NCBI RefSeq assembly: GCF_029931775.1
Contig: NC_079332.1
Span: 5,539,970-5,603,969 of the forward strand
Source: Euleptes europaea
Taxonomy: Eukaryota > Chordata > Lepidosauria > Squamata > Sphaerodactylidae
DNA: 64,000 nt
Direction of reading: 5' to 3'
A program made the translations under genes and the position numbers. Shown one piece after another: positions 10,360 to 20,310 of this stretch. The notes under the pieces are model-generated. The model searched no databases. It saw only the letters and a list, made by a program, of their open reading frames with translations, and was not told the DNA's origin. How positions within the stretch are numbered: position 1 is the first letter of the stretch; each line of letters begins with the position of its first letter.

Positions 10360-11249
10360 GTCAGAAAGGATGCTTTGTGCAAAGGCTCCCAAGAATGCCT
10401 TGCAAACAGACTCCGAGATGTCTATAGCTTTCGACAGACATTTTCTTGTGATTTCCTTCCCTTGTTTAAGCACCGATGCAAATGGAAGCAAGAGAGAGAG
10501 AGAGACAGAGAAGAGCAGCAGCTCGGTGTATTTCCATCCCTCGGCATCATAAGAGTTCTGTGCCCTGGATCAATATCTGATCTTTCCCTCCCCAACCTCG
10601 ACATCTTTCATCTTGTCGAGCGGCGGAGTTAATCTTCCGCTGTCAGATCGATGTCAAAGCACCAAGAATTAACGCTTCACGGCCCACTCGCGTTTTCCAT
10701 CTCCCTCGCCCTCCTCTTTTGCCCTTCACGATCGCGCGCGGGACCCGAACCCGCCTTTGCTTGGACGGAGTTACCTTCACACTGCAGGTGAAGAGAACGG
10801 AGGCGCATGAAAGGGGGGGAGTAAAGGGGGGCTGTCAACTGGTGGCAGAACGCGTAGGCGACGAACCGCTTGCCTTTGAGCAGACGCGTTCGGTTGATCT
10901 GACTTAAAGAAGGGCCAGTTGACCTGTTCGGCATGCGTCGGGTCTACAGGTGGGGTTTCGAGATCAGAGCCGAATTCCCAGGTGTGTGGGGGACTGATTC
11001 AGATCAGGATCACGTTATGTAAGAAGCGGGGCGGGGGTTTTAAGCCTTCCGCCTCATGCCGTCTGAAATGGCCCTGGGGAATTGTTATGTTCCTTGCTGG
11101 GGCAACTTACATGTACACCCGATTTCTCCCCAACAAAGTAAATAGTGGATCCCCAGTGCTGTTATAGATCAGAAAAATGGTGCGGGGGTGCAGGCAGCTT
11201 GAAGCCCCCTTTCCCACGCACCATGGTACCAATACATAGCCTGACTGTG
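10360..11249. other. Unassigned stretch
   Basis: No gene or repeat recognised. It includes an (AG)n tract at about 10493-10513 and a CpG-richer part at about 10680-10910. No convincing exon was found. Confidence 0.35.
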
Positions 11250-11431
11250 CGTAAAAGCGCTGTCCGGTCACAGCCAACTTATGGCGACCCAGTTGGGTTT
11301 TCAAGGCAAGAGGTAAGCAGAGGTGGTTTGCCCCTGGAATTCCTTGGTGGTCTCCCATCCAAATGCTAAGGAGGGCCGCCCCCTGCTTCGCTTCTGAGAT
11401 CTGAGGAGATCAGGCTGCCCTGGACCATCCC
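11250..11431 (-). mobile_element. 5S rRNA-derived SINE
   Basis: Minus-strand copy. The right half is the complement of 5S rRNA (GATCTC-AGAAGC, TTGGATGGGAGACCACC). The left half is the non-5S tail with TTGCCTTGAAAACCC and CGCCATAAGTTGGCTGTGAC. Confidence 0.82.
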
Positions 11432-11462
11432 CATCAGGGCAAAATACATAGTCTAAGAGGCT

Positions 11463-11848
11463 ATGAAGGATGGTGCCGAGTTGTTTTCTGTTGCCCCAGA
11501 AGGTGGGACAAGAACCAACGGGTTGAAATTAAATCAAGAGTCTCTGTCTAGACATTAGGAAGAATTTTCTAACAGTCAGAGCGGTTCCTCAGCGGAACAG
11601 GCTTCCTCGGGAGGTGGTGAGCTCTCCTCCCCTGGAGGTTTTTAAGAAGAGGCTAGGTGGCCATCTCTCAGCAGTGCTGATTCTGTGACTTTAGGCAGAT
11701 GATGAAAGGGAGGGTACCTTCGCCATCTTCTGGGCATGGAGGTGTGGTCACGGGTGTGTGTGTGGGGGGGTAGTTGTGAATTTCCTGCATTGTGCAGGGG
11801 GTTGGACTAGATGACCCTGGTGGTCCCTTCCAACTTTATGATTCTAGG
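11463..11848 (+). mobile_element. CR1-type LINE, 3' end
   Basis: Same subfamily as 236-652, starting at GGATGGTGCCGAGTTG and ending in TTTATGATTCTAGG. Confidence 0.88.
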
Positions 11849-12845
11849 CTGTAATTCTCACAAAAATGTTAGGGATGGAACACCGGTACATCAATCGAGT
11901 CAGCATTCAAGTCGCGAAGTTAATCTGATGGAGGACAGCGCTCCAGTGTCGGCAAGCAAACGTGGTCATGTAACGTTTGGCTGTGGGTTTTGGGGATTTT
12001 TTTTGTAGCTCCTTGGCATCGTTCAATTGGAGCCGGACTTTCCAGCAGCAGCAGAGAGGGGCGGAGAGAGAACGACCCCTTGTTTCTCATCCCCACGGTA
12101 CAGGAGGATGAAAGGAATAAACACTGAGAGGAAGAAAAGCTCGACAAAAAGACACCCCCGGGGACCAAAGCAGTTGCAAAAATCATCCGCCGCTGCTCCG
12201 AGCTTGCTGCACCCAGATTCGCAGTGCCTGTCGGGTTCAGCAGCACCCAAACAACGTTGACCTAACATCCCCGTACACTTGGGGGGGGGGGAACTCACAG
12301 AACGTTCAAAAATATCTTTTAAAAAAAGTATTTTTCCGCTCTCTCCTTCCAAGCTCAACCACAAAAACTTTTCCTTCCCAGAGAGTTGAGAAAGGGAGGA
12401 GAGGACCAGACAAAATATATGGGGGGGGGGAGACGCAGGAGGAAGACCGAGATGCCAGATGCTTGCTGCTTATTTGTGAGCCATTCCAGGAAAAAGAAAA
12501 GCACAGGCAAGCTGGTTAAACACAACACTGTCCCCCGTGACCCTGCAGAATTAGACAGTCCCCACCTTGCTTCCCTTGGCTTTCCGCCTTGGCTTGTGCG
12601 GCTGGACGGGATTTGGAAGCCAGAACGAAAAACTTGCAAGGGAGAAACGATAAAAAATAAAATACTCCCTGCAAATACACCAGGGGCAAAATACTCCATG
12701 CAAACAGATCAGCAAGAAGGAGTCGGCCTGGCTCCTTCCTTCCCTGGCCACACGGTTTTCTATGTGTGGTGACTTTACCTTGATCATGGGGGTGGGGACG
12801 ACATTCAGAAAGGGGCAGGACTGGGCAATAGCTAGGTGGTTCTCC
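11849..12845. other. Unassigned stretch
   Basis: About 1 kb without a recognisable gene. Contains two G-runs (about 12281 and 12421). Confidence 0.3.
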
Positions 12846-12882
12846 CATTATTTCCTTATGGATTACCCATAAGGAAATAATG
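12846..12882. repeat. Perfect 16-bp inverted repeat
   Basis: CATTATTTCCTTATGG (12846-12861), a 5-nt loop ATTAC, then its exact reverse complement CCATAAGGAAATAATG (12867-12882). It lies directly beside the first unit of the tandem SINE-head array. Confidence 0.95.
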
Positions 12883-12883
12883 T

Positions 12884-13447
12884 GGGGAGGGGCCGTGGCT
12901 CAGTGGTAGAGCATCTGCTTGGCATGCAGAAGGCCCCAGGTTCAATCCCCGGCATCTCCAGTTAACGAAGAAGAGGCAGTAGGTGATGCGAGAGGGCAGT
13001 GGGGCTCAGTGGTAGAGCATCTGCTTGGCATGCAGAAGGTCCCAGGTTCAATCCCCGGCATCTCCAGTTAACGAAGAAGAGGCAGTAGGTGATGCGAGAG
13101 GGCGGTGGGGCTCAGTGGTAGAGCATCTGCTTGGCATGCAGAAGGTCCCAGGTTCAATCCCCGGCATCTCCAGTTAACGAAGAAGAGGCAGTAGGTGATG
13201 CGAGAGGGCGGTGGGGCTCAGTGGTAGAGCATCTGCTTGGCATGCAGAAGGTCCCAGGTTCAATCCCCGGCATCTCCAGTTAACGAAGAAGAGGCAGTAG
13301 GTGATGCGAGAGGGTGGTGGCTCAGTGGCAGAGCCTCTGCTTGTCATGCAGAAGGACCCAGGTTCAATCCCAGGCATCTCCAGTTCAAGGGACTAGGTAA
13401 GGAGGGTCTGATTCAGTATAAGGCAGCTTCATGTGTTCATGTGTTCA
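12884..13447 (+). repeat. Tandem array of five tRNA-Ala-like SINE heads
   Basis: The tRNA-like part of the SINE occurs five times. The anchor GCATCTGCTTGGCATGCAG (or its close variant) starts at 12911, 13017, 13123, 13229 and 13333, a period of 106, 106, 106 and 104 bp. Units 2-4 are almost identical, including the spacer GTTAACGAAGAAGAGGCAGT, which normal SINE copies lack at that place. Only the last unit continues into a SINE body and tail. Every unit keeps an A box and B box. Amplification by unequal exchange or slippage after insertion is the simplest reading. Confidence 0.92.
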
Positions 13448-13722
13448 AACCTTTTCAGCAGGGCTGGTGATCTGCCCAACTCACCTGCACCACTGGGCAG
13501 TGGCACAGTGAGAAAGGCTCAGCTCACTCCCAGGCATCAACGGTATAGGAAGGGACTGGCATCACCTCTCGGGCCCACGCTGCTGCCACCCAGGTCCAAG
13601 CCACAGTGAGCTTGGCTTGGGTCACGCCAGTGGTGACCCAGGCTCAGGGGGTGACCGGGGGGGTGCCTAGCTTAAGGCAACAAACTAGCTCACTGCAGCC
13701 CTGCCCTCCAGAGGCAGTCTCA
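13448..13722. other. Unassigned stretch
   Basis: Short stretch between SINEs; nothing recognised. Confidence 0.3.
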
Positions 13723-13938
13723 CACATGAACACGTGAAGCTGCCTTCTACTGAATCAGACCTTCGGTCCATCAAAGTCAGAACTGTCTACTCAGACCGGC
13801 AGCAGCTCTCCAGGGTCTCAGGAAGGTCTTTCCCATCATCTACTTGCCCAGTCCCTTTAACTGGAGATGCTGGGGATTGAACCTGGGACCTTCTGTGTGC
13901 CAAGCAGATGCTCTGCCACTGAGCCACGGCCCCTCCCC
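13723..13938 (-). mobile_element. tRNA-Ala-derived SINE
   Basis: Antisense full-length copy, from the complement of the TTCATGTG tail to the head complement ending GGCCCCTCCCC. Confidence 0.9.
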
Positions 13939-13944
13939 AAAAAG

Positions 13945-14165
13945 AACACATGAACACATGAAGCGGCCTTATACTGAATCAGACCCTTGGTCCATCGAAG
14001 TCAGTATTGTCCACTCAGACCACCGGCAGTGGCTCTCCAGGGTCTCAGGTGGAGCTCTTTCACATCACCTACTTGCCTAGTCCCGTTAACTGGAGATGCT
14101 GGGGATTGAACCTGGGACCTTCTGCATGCCAAGCAGAAGCTCTACCACTGAGCCACAGTCTGTCC
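13945..14165 (-). mobile_element. tRNA-Ala-derived SINE
   Basis: Antisense full-length copy starting six bases after the previous one, in the same orientation. It keeps the anticodon-arm complement TCTGCATGCCAAGCAGA. Confidence 0.9.
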
Positions 14166-15142
14166 CTCACATCGAAGCAGGGCAAAGCGCAATTAAGGAT
14201 GGCAGAGCACAAAGAGACAGGGCTGGCCCACATGGGACACCGTCTGCCGAAAGGAACAAAAACATTGCTGGAGAACTGCGGTGTATTTCAATGGTCCCCG
14301 TGTGGGAAGACTTCCCGATGGACGCTGAGGGTGCCCCATCTGCAATTCCCACCTGGGGCACCAAGGAAATCTCTGCCCATCAAGAGAAACAGAGCCTGGC
14401 TGGCTTAGCTACAGGATCAACCCATCTCCCCCACCCCACCTGACTCAACGGCAAGCTCGATTCTCACCGGGCCCATCCCATGCGCGCAAGTGCTGCCAAG
14501 AGAGGCTACGCTAGTAAAACAACAGGAACCGTTTTGATTTATTGTTCTCGAGAAGAAATAGAGCATGCCGATAGAAAGCACAGGAAGCCTTGTGGATAAT
14601 AAATCTTGCTTTAGGAGTAGATAAAGAAAACATGCTTCCATTCTTTGAAGGAGGCAAAGAGAGGGGGTATGCTACTGGGTGGGCTTGCCCACTAACTTAT
14701 GCAGGGGAAGGTTGTTGTTTTTCCAAAAGGAACGGATGCACAAGGCCGTAGTTGCGAGCCTCAGTATCCTAGGAGCGGCCTTGATCCATGTTGCTGGGCA
14801 GCCCCCAGGCAGATCCGCTAACTTTCGTGCCCCAAAGAGGATGCTTTCCCAAACTTTATTTCAGGGAACGGGTTTCCAGATCAGCACGTGTCATCTGCAT
14901 GTGTGGTTGTTGTTGTTTTTAAGCGGCAAAGAGAAAACCCGCTAAATGATAAGTCTGTGGAGAATCCCCTGCAGGTCTGCCAAGTGACCCTGCCAGGTTG
15001 TGAGAGACTTCCAGGGGGCATGCCCTGAAGTTGAGAGGCATGCGTGCATGCGTGCAGGGGGCCAGGTGCATGGGGCCTCGCAGTTTTCCCAGTGCTAAAT
15101 GCAAGTCAGCAGCTCCATTGCTGCATTGCAGCTACCAGGAAG
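14166..15142. other. Unassigned stretch
   Basis: Nearly 1 kb without a recognisable gene or repeat. Confidence 0.3.
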
Positions 15143-15364
15143 TGAACACATGAACACACGAAGCTGCCTTTATACTGAGTCAGACCCTTGGTCCATCAAG
15201 ATCAATATTGTCTACTCAGACTGGCAGCGGCTCTCCAGGGTCTCAAGTGGAGCCCTTTCACATTTCCTACCTCCTGGTCCTTTTAACAGGAGTTGCCGAG
15301 GATTGAACCTGGGACCTTCTGCATGCCAAGCAGATGCTCTACCACTGAGCCATGGCCCCTCCCC
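15143..15364 (-). mobile_element. tRNA-Ala-derived SINE
   Basis: Antisense full-length copy, GAACACATGAACACACGAAG to GGCCCCTCCCCA. Confidence 0.9.
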
Positions 15365-15367
15365 ATA

Positions 15368-15470
15368 GTGCAGTGATTCGCAAAGTGGGAAGTACTGCCC
15401 CTTGGGGGGCAGTGGAATTACCTAGGGGTGCACTAAGAAACAAGGGGGCAGCAGGGGGCGCTAGTGAACA
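15368..15470 (+). mobile_element. Possible hAT terminus
   Basis: CAGTGATTCGCAAAGTGGGAA resembles the CAGTGGTTCTCAAAGTGGG termini of hAT elements and is followed by a GGGGGGCA-rich block. The other end is not certain. Confidence 0.4.
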
Positions 15471-16485
15471 ATGTTGGTGAGCAATGGTGCCTGGTAACTT
15501 TGCTTGTAAGGTAAGCCTACTGGTCCCACAGAGTGCTGCTTAGGCATATAAATGATCCTTTAAATTGCCAGAGCAACACCTGCCTCTTGTGGGAGCTCTC
15601 CTAGGTCCTGAACCCCCTTTGTTTCCCACTACGGGATAGTTCAATTTTAGCCCCAGGCTTTTCAGTTTCAAAGGTACTCAAGTTTGTCCCGGATGAACCA
15701 CTGCCCCAGAAAATAGCCACAGAAGGTCAAGCACCAGGACAGTTACACCGGTGGTTGTCATACCTTGTGGTGGTGTGCTGACGCCACTTCTACTCAGCAG
15801 GTCACACACCAGCCTCCTACGTCGGCAAAATGTAGGTCACCCATCCAGGTAGAATAAAGCCATCAGGGGCTTGCGTACATGATTAAACCACCCCTTGGTA
15901 TCTTCGTTTGCACATTCTGAAGCGAGCTCAAAAGCAGAAATGAAATCCTGGTAAAATCAGCGCTTCCTGCCTCCCACACACCCCCAACCTTTTCTATTGC
16001 TGGAGAACCCCCTCGGGCAAATCCAAAACTGGAACAAGCGTCAGAATTCAGATAAAACTTTTTGAATGTCAAGCTTCTGTACTTTTTTTTGCTTTTAAAT
16101 TCATCAGCGAGGGGATGGCATTTTAAAAATATTTACGTCTGAATAACAGGCAAGCTTTAAAATAAAGGGATAAAAAAGGTCAGCGTCTGGAGAAGAAGAG
16201 AATGCTATTTTTATAAGCTGCACCTGCATCGTATATCAGCGGCACTCAAGACCAGATAAGATTGCAAAGGTTCATATAGCAAAAGGGAAATTGCGGGCGA
16301 TTCGACTACGGCGTTGCTAATTTTAGACACACATGGTGAGAGTGCACCAAAATAAGAAATTTTTAAAAAAGTATTCAAAAGAAATAAAATGCAAGCAAAC
16401 AGCCAGCGGTAACCTTTCATTAAATCCTGAAGTAATCCTACTTGGAAATATTAAATAAGGGCAGACAATTCAACAGCCGACAGAA
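15471..16485. other. Unassigned stretch, candidate conserved noncoding block at 16060-16440
   Basis: No gene seen. From about 16060 to 16440 the sequence is AT-rich, repeat-free and of mixed composition, with TTTAAAAATATTTACG and GCTAATTTTAGAC. Proposed as a regulatory candidate only on composition. Confidence 0.3.
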
Positions 16486-16656
16486 AGCCAGCTGGGTGAC
16501 CTTGGGATAGTCACAGTTCTTTCTGAGCTCTCTCAGCCCCACCTACCTCACAGGGTGTCTATTGTGGGGAGGGGAAAGTGATTGCAGCCTGGTTTGATTC
16601 TTCCTTAAGTGGTAGAGAAAGTTGGCAATAAAAAACCAACTCTCCTCCTCCTCCTC
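16486..16656 (+). mobile_element. Sauria-type SINE, 3' part only
   Basis: 5'-truncated copy starting at AGCCAGCTGGGTGACCTTGG and running to the CTC-rich tail. Confidence 0.85.
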
Positions 16657-17280
16657 CGTGCCTCATTGAACGTATGCCTCAGATCCATTATCATATGCAG
16701 AAATTGCACATACACCTACAAGTTTCCTGTTCCCGAATGCTGTTTTGATGTCCTAGCTTTTTACTTGCGCCTTCTAGGAGCATTCGAGTGATAACCGTGG
16801 CATACTTGCTGGGCGGTGTTGGATCAAAGGTTAAGAACCACCGGCGTCATAAGTTACGGCGCACAGCTAAATCAACGCACCGTACAGCCTCCACGCAAAA
16901 CAGACGTAACCTATTAAGCAACGACCGTTTATGATCATTAAGATTCCTTTATAAGATCCTGGATCCAAAGAGCATGGCCCAGTGTCAAGGTACGCTTGTT
17001 GGAAATAGAAAGATGAGACGAGGAAATCGTTCTAGGCCTATGCCGTTTTAGTATTTTGGAAACGGCTGTGAAGTAACCTTGACTCGAAGGTTACAAATCC
17101 GTCCTCCCCTAGTTACTCTGGGGTGAGAATTCCAAATTGGTCGTTTGGCAAGGCTGACCGGTGGAGATGCCCAGAACAGAAGCTAGGGCTCGAGGCCAAA
17201 TTGTCCACCTTGGCTTGGAAGAAGTTAGGCAGCCAGGATGGGCCAGGAAGAGAAAAGGATGACTGACGGTGGGGAGCTAG
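16657..17280. other. Unassigned stretch
   Basis: AT-richer single-copy sequence; nothing recognised. Confidence 0.3.
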
Positions 17281-17951
17281 AAGGGGCTGTGGCTCAGTGG
17301 TACAGCATCTGCTCGGCATGCAGAAGGTCCCGGGTTCAATCCCCGTCATCCCCAGTTAAAGGGACTAGGCAAGTAGGTGATGTGAAAGACCCCTGCCTGA
17401 GACCCTGGAGAGCTGCTGCGGGTCTGAGTAGCTGGGTACCCGAGGTTGGGTGAGAGAAAGATTTATATAATATTATTACAAATATAATTTATTACAAATA
17501 TTACAAATATAATTTATTACAAGCGCTATGCAAAATTTAAAATTCTTCAAAAGCATTAAAATAGCACAATGGCAAAGCTTAGGTTGATATCTATAACCAC
17601 AAACCCAAACGAGTTTCAGCCTCTAGGGCCTTCATCAGTGGTTAGTTAAAACCTTTTAAGTCTGCACACATATATAGAAATACAATGATGTAAACAAATG
17701 CAAATACAAACAGTTTAAAACCCAACCAGGTTAGTGAATACGTTGTAAAGTTTATTCTCAATTATTCAAACAACTAGTATATTGGGTTGTTGTTGTAGTA
17801 CTGGTTAGTATAAGTTTCTCGTATATTTTGTGTGCAGATATCAACCTGGTGAAGCAGTTGTTGTTTTCTTCCACCGCGGGTCTGAGCAGACAATACTGAC
17901 TCTGATGGACCCAGGGTCTGATTCAGTATAAGGCAGCTTCATGTGTGTTCA
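17281..17951 (+). mobile_element. tRNA-Ala-derived SINE interrupted by a Penelope-like insert
   Basis: Left part 17281-17431 and right part 17876-17951 together make one full SINE. The insert between them is bounded by a 14-bp duplication of SINE sequence, GCGGGTCTGAG[T/C]AG, at 17418-17431 and 17876-17889. Confidence 0.9.
17432..17875 (-). mobile_element. Penelope-like terminal repeat with hammerhead-like core
   Basis: A 444-bp insert homologous to 63206-63631. Shared blocks are AATTTATTACAAGCGCTATG, TTCATCAGTGGTTA and a right end around ATATCAACC. On the minus strand CTGATGA (17638-17632), a GCC/GGC stem II and GAAA (17617-17614) form a hammerhead ribozyme core. Penelope-like retroelements are known to carry such minimal hammerheads in their flanking repeats. 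No coding region remains, and the direction is assigned from the ribozyme strand. Confidence 0.72.
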
Positions 17952-18143
17952 ATACAGCCTATGATTTCTTCCCTTTGCAGACTCAAGGGTCTCCCCCCGC
18001 CCCCCGCAGAGGAGTCCAGTTCAGATTCTACCAGAAGAGCTTCTGCACAACTCTTTCGTGATCTGGGGGCCTTTCGTCGGTAGCGGCTTGCATGCCCCCC
18101 CCCCGTCCCGTTCTACTCCCTGGGCTGTGACACGTTCCATTTT

Positions 18144-18340
18144 GGGTGGCCAACTCCGGCTTGTGAAATTCCTGGCGATTAGGGGAGAGGTGCTTGGAGA
18201 GGGCAGACGTTGGGGAGGGGAGTGAGCTAAGAGCAGGTCAGACCTCTGAAGATGCCACCAGGGAAACTGACCTTTAGAGTCTGGAGGTCAGTCATAATTC
18301 CAGGAGAACTTCAGGTCTCACCAGGAGGTTGGCAACACTA
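18144..18340 (+). mobile_element. hAT-like MITE, diverged
   Basis: GGGTGGCCAACTCC at the left and GGAGGTTGGCAACACTA at the right, with the family's internal blocks (AATTCCTGGCGATT, CTGGAGGTCAGTCATAATTCC). Confidence 0.7.
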
Positions 18341-18424
18341 ATTCCATCCAAAGAGAAACAATAAAGGGTGGGGGGGGAGCATCAGGTCCGGATTAGGGAT
18401 ACATTTACTGGTAACTAACGAAAG

Positions 18425-18730
18425 CCCCGTGGCGCAGAGTGGTAAGTTGCACCCCTGTCTTTCCACTACAGTCCAAGCTCTGCTCACAACCTGAGTTCGA
18501 TCCCAACGGGAGTCGGTTTCAGGTAGCCGGCTCAAGGCTGACGCAGCCTTCCATCCTTCCGAGGCCAGTAAAACGAGTACCGAGCTTGCTGGGGGTAAAG
18601 GGAAGATGACTGGGGAAGGCACTGGCAAACCACCCCATAAACAAAGTCTGCCTAGTAAACGTCGGGATGTGACGTCACCCCATGGGTCAGGAATGACTCG
18701 GTGCTTGCACAGGGGGACCTTTACCTTTTA
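18425..18730 (+). mobile_element. tRNA-derived SINE, CGTGGCGCAGAGTGG family
   Basis: Full copy: head CCCCGTGGCGCAGAGTGG (A-box-like), B box GAGTTCGATCCC, a body with GGCACTGGCAAACCACCCC, and a tail ending GGGGACCTTTACCTTTTA. Other copies are at 41767 and 46452 (minus), plus a chimera at 19911. The tRNA of origin is not determined. Confidence 0.82.
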
Positions 18731-19341
18731 ACGAAAGGAAAGGAATGTACTAAAATGGGTGTTTCATGGTTATGATCAAAGGTTAAAACGTCATGAAACA
18801 GAGAGAGAGAAAGTGAAGGTGGGAGAGAACATGAGGAAGATGATGTAGAGAACGCAAGAGGAGGGAGAAATTGCAAACCCAACAGAGCAAGGTTTATGAA
18901 TGCTTTTAAGCCTCTTATTCCCTGCTAATGTCCGTTTTTCACACACACACAAAATCTCCCGAATCACCACCTCTGTCCGAAGAGCAGTAATTGTGCTTGT
19001 TGCGACAGCTCTGGAGACAACCTCACAATCGATAGTGCAAATATTAAAAACCATAAATCTGGCCAACCTTTGACACCAGCCCCGCGGCTCCCCGCCCCGA
19101 CTCTGCAGGCGTGATTTTTCATCCCGGGGAGTAACTCGAGGGGCTTTGGGACAACCCCCGGATTAAAGGGCCGATTTATTTTAACATTGTTCCTTGCCAA
19201 CAGTGCTCCCTTTGCCCACGCGTACCCACGGCGGCCCCTTCCATTTCTGAACGGCAGAATTGCTCAGGGTCCTTTAAAAAATAAACAAGGTGGAGAAAAA
19301 GTGGCGGCACAACCTCAAGGCACAAAACTGTGGTGGAAAGA
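18731..19341. other. Unassigned stretch
   Basis: Contains a GA-rich tract (about 18797-18870). No gene seen. Confidence 0.3.
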
Positions 19342-19542
19342 CAGGGGTGCCAGCCTCCAGAGGGGACCTGGGGATCCCCCTTAATTACAGCCCATCTCCA
19401 GCATACAGAGATCAGTTTCCCTGGAGAAAAAGGATGCTTTGGAGGGTGGACTGTATGGCACTGAACCCCACTGAGGTCCCTGTCCTCCCCAGGCTCCATC
19501 CCCAAATCTCCAAGGATTTCCCAACCTGGAGCTGGCATCCTT
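19342..19542 (+). mobile_element. hAT-like MITE, diverged
   Basis: CAGGGGTGCCAGCCTCCAG at the left, the family's CCCTGGAGAAAAAGGATGC and CCAACCTGGAGCTGGCA blocks inside and at the right. Confidence 0.6.
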
Positions 19543-19844
19543 ACACACACACACACACCCCGTGGCCAAGGGGGGCCTGTCAACCCTACAGAAAGTTAGC
19601 CTAGGAAGAGAAAGTGTGCCACTGAGAGCAGGAGGTAGATCCCACCACAGTGGCTTAAAGCACACTTTAAGCAAGACTCGCATAGCTCAAACAATCACAA
19701 AAATACACAACTATAAGGAAGGCATTCCCTTTCTTGCCCAACAACCGCCAAACAAGCAGCTGAATAAATTGAATGCGAGAGTGTGGAGGAATCCTGAGAC
19801 TGGCGGAAAAGAGCGGTCCCAACGCCTCTCAACAGCGGCCTGGT

Positions 19845-19890
19845 TACTTCAGTCTAAACCCATTGATTACAACAGGTTTAGATTGGAGTG
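19845..19890. repeat. Short palindromic repeat
   Basis: ACTTCAGTCTAAACC and GGTTTAGATTGGAGT form imperfect arms (13 of 15 pair). A relative lies at 31434-31487, so it is an interspersed family and not a local hairpin. Confidence 0.55.
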
Positions 19891-19910
19891 ATTTGGCATT
19901 GAGATTGTAC

Positions 19911-20175
19911 AGGAGAGCCAGTGTGGTGTAGTGGTTAAGAGCGGTGGTATAAAGCGGTGGACTCCGATAGCCGGCTTGAAGTTGACTCCGCCTTCCCTCC
20001 TTCCGAGGTCAGTAAAATGAGTACCCAGCTTGCTGGGGGCGTAAAGGGAAGATGACCGGGGAAGGCACTGGCAAACCACCCCGTAAAACAAAGACTGCCT
20101 AGGAAACATCGGGAGGTGACGTCACCCCATGGGTCAGGAATGACCGGTGCTTCCACGGGGGACCTTTACCTTTTA
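19911..20175 (+). mobile_element. Chimeric SINE: Sauria head on another SINE's body
   Basis: 19911-19968 is a clean Sauria 5' head (GAGAGCCAGTGTGGTGTAGT through GGACTCCGAT). From 19969 the sequence is the body and tail of the CGTGGCGCAGAGTGG family (AGCCGGCTTGAAGTTGACTC through GGGGACCTTTACCTTTTAC). The join is seamless, and the whole has the length of an ordinary SINE. Confidence 0.85.
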
Positions 20176-20249
20176 CTGCAATAGCCAGTAGCAGCCTCCA
20201 GCACAGAAAGGTAAAAACTATTTATCAGCCATTTAGCTAGAACAGGCAC

Positions 20250-20310
20250 TTCATTGGTCAATCAATCAATCAAGTTTTGTTTCGATACAATATCAGCTCT
20301 GAATCAAAAA
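20250..20310 (-). mobile_element. Possible LINE 3' tail
   Basis: On the minus strand, AAACAAAACTTGATTGATTGATTG looks like a LINE end with a (TTGA)n tail, although only its end is recognisable. The LINE may extend further right. Confidence 0.4.

Noticed and set aside
12894-13400. Cluster of true tRNA-Ala genes
   Set aside because: The T-stem has a mismatch, the acceptor stem is imperfect, and the last unit continues into a SINE body; the units are SINE heads.
12884-13447. CRISPR-like array (regular direct repeats)
   Set aside because: Units are head-to-tail SINE copies with identical spacers in a vertebrate genome; no varying spacers.
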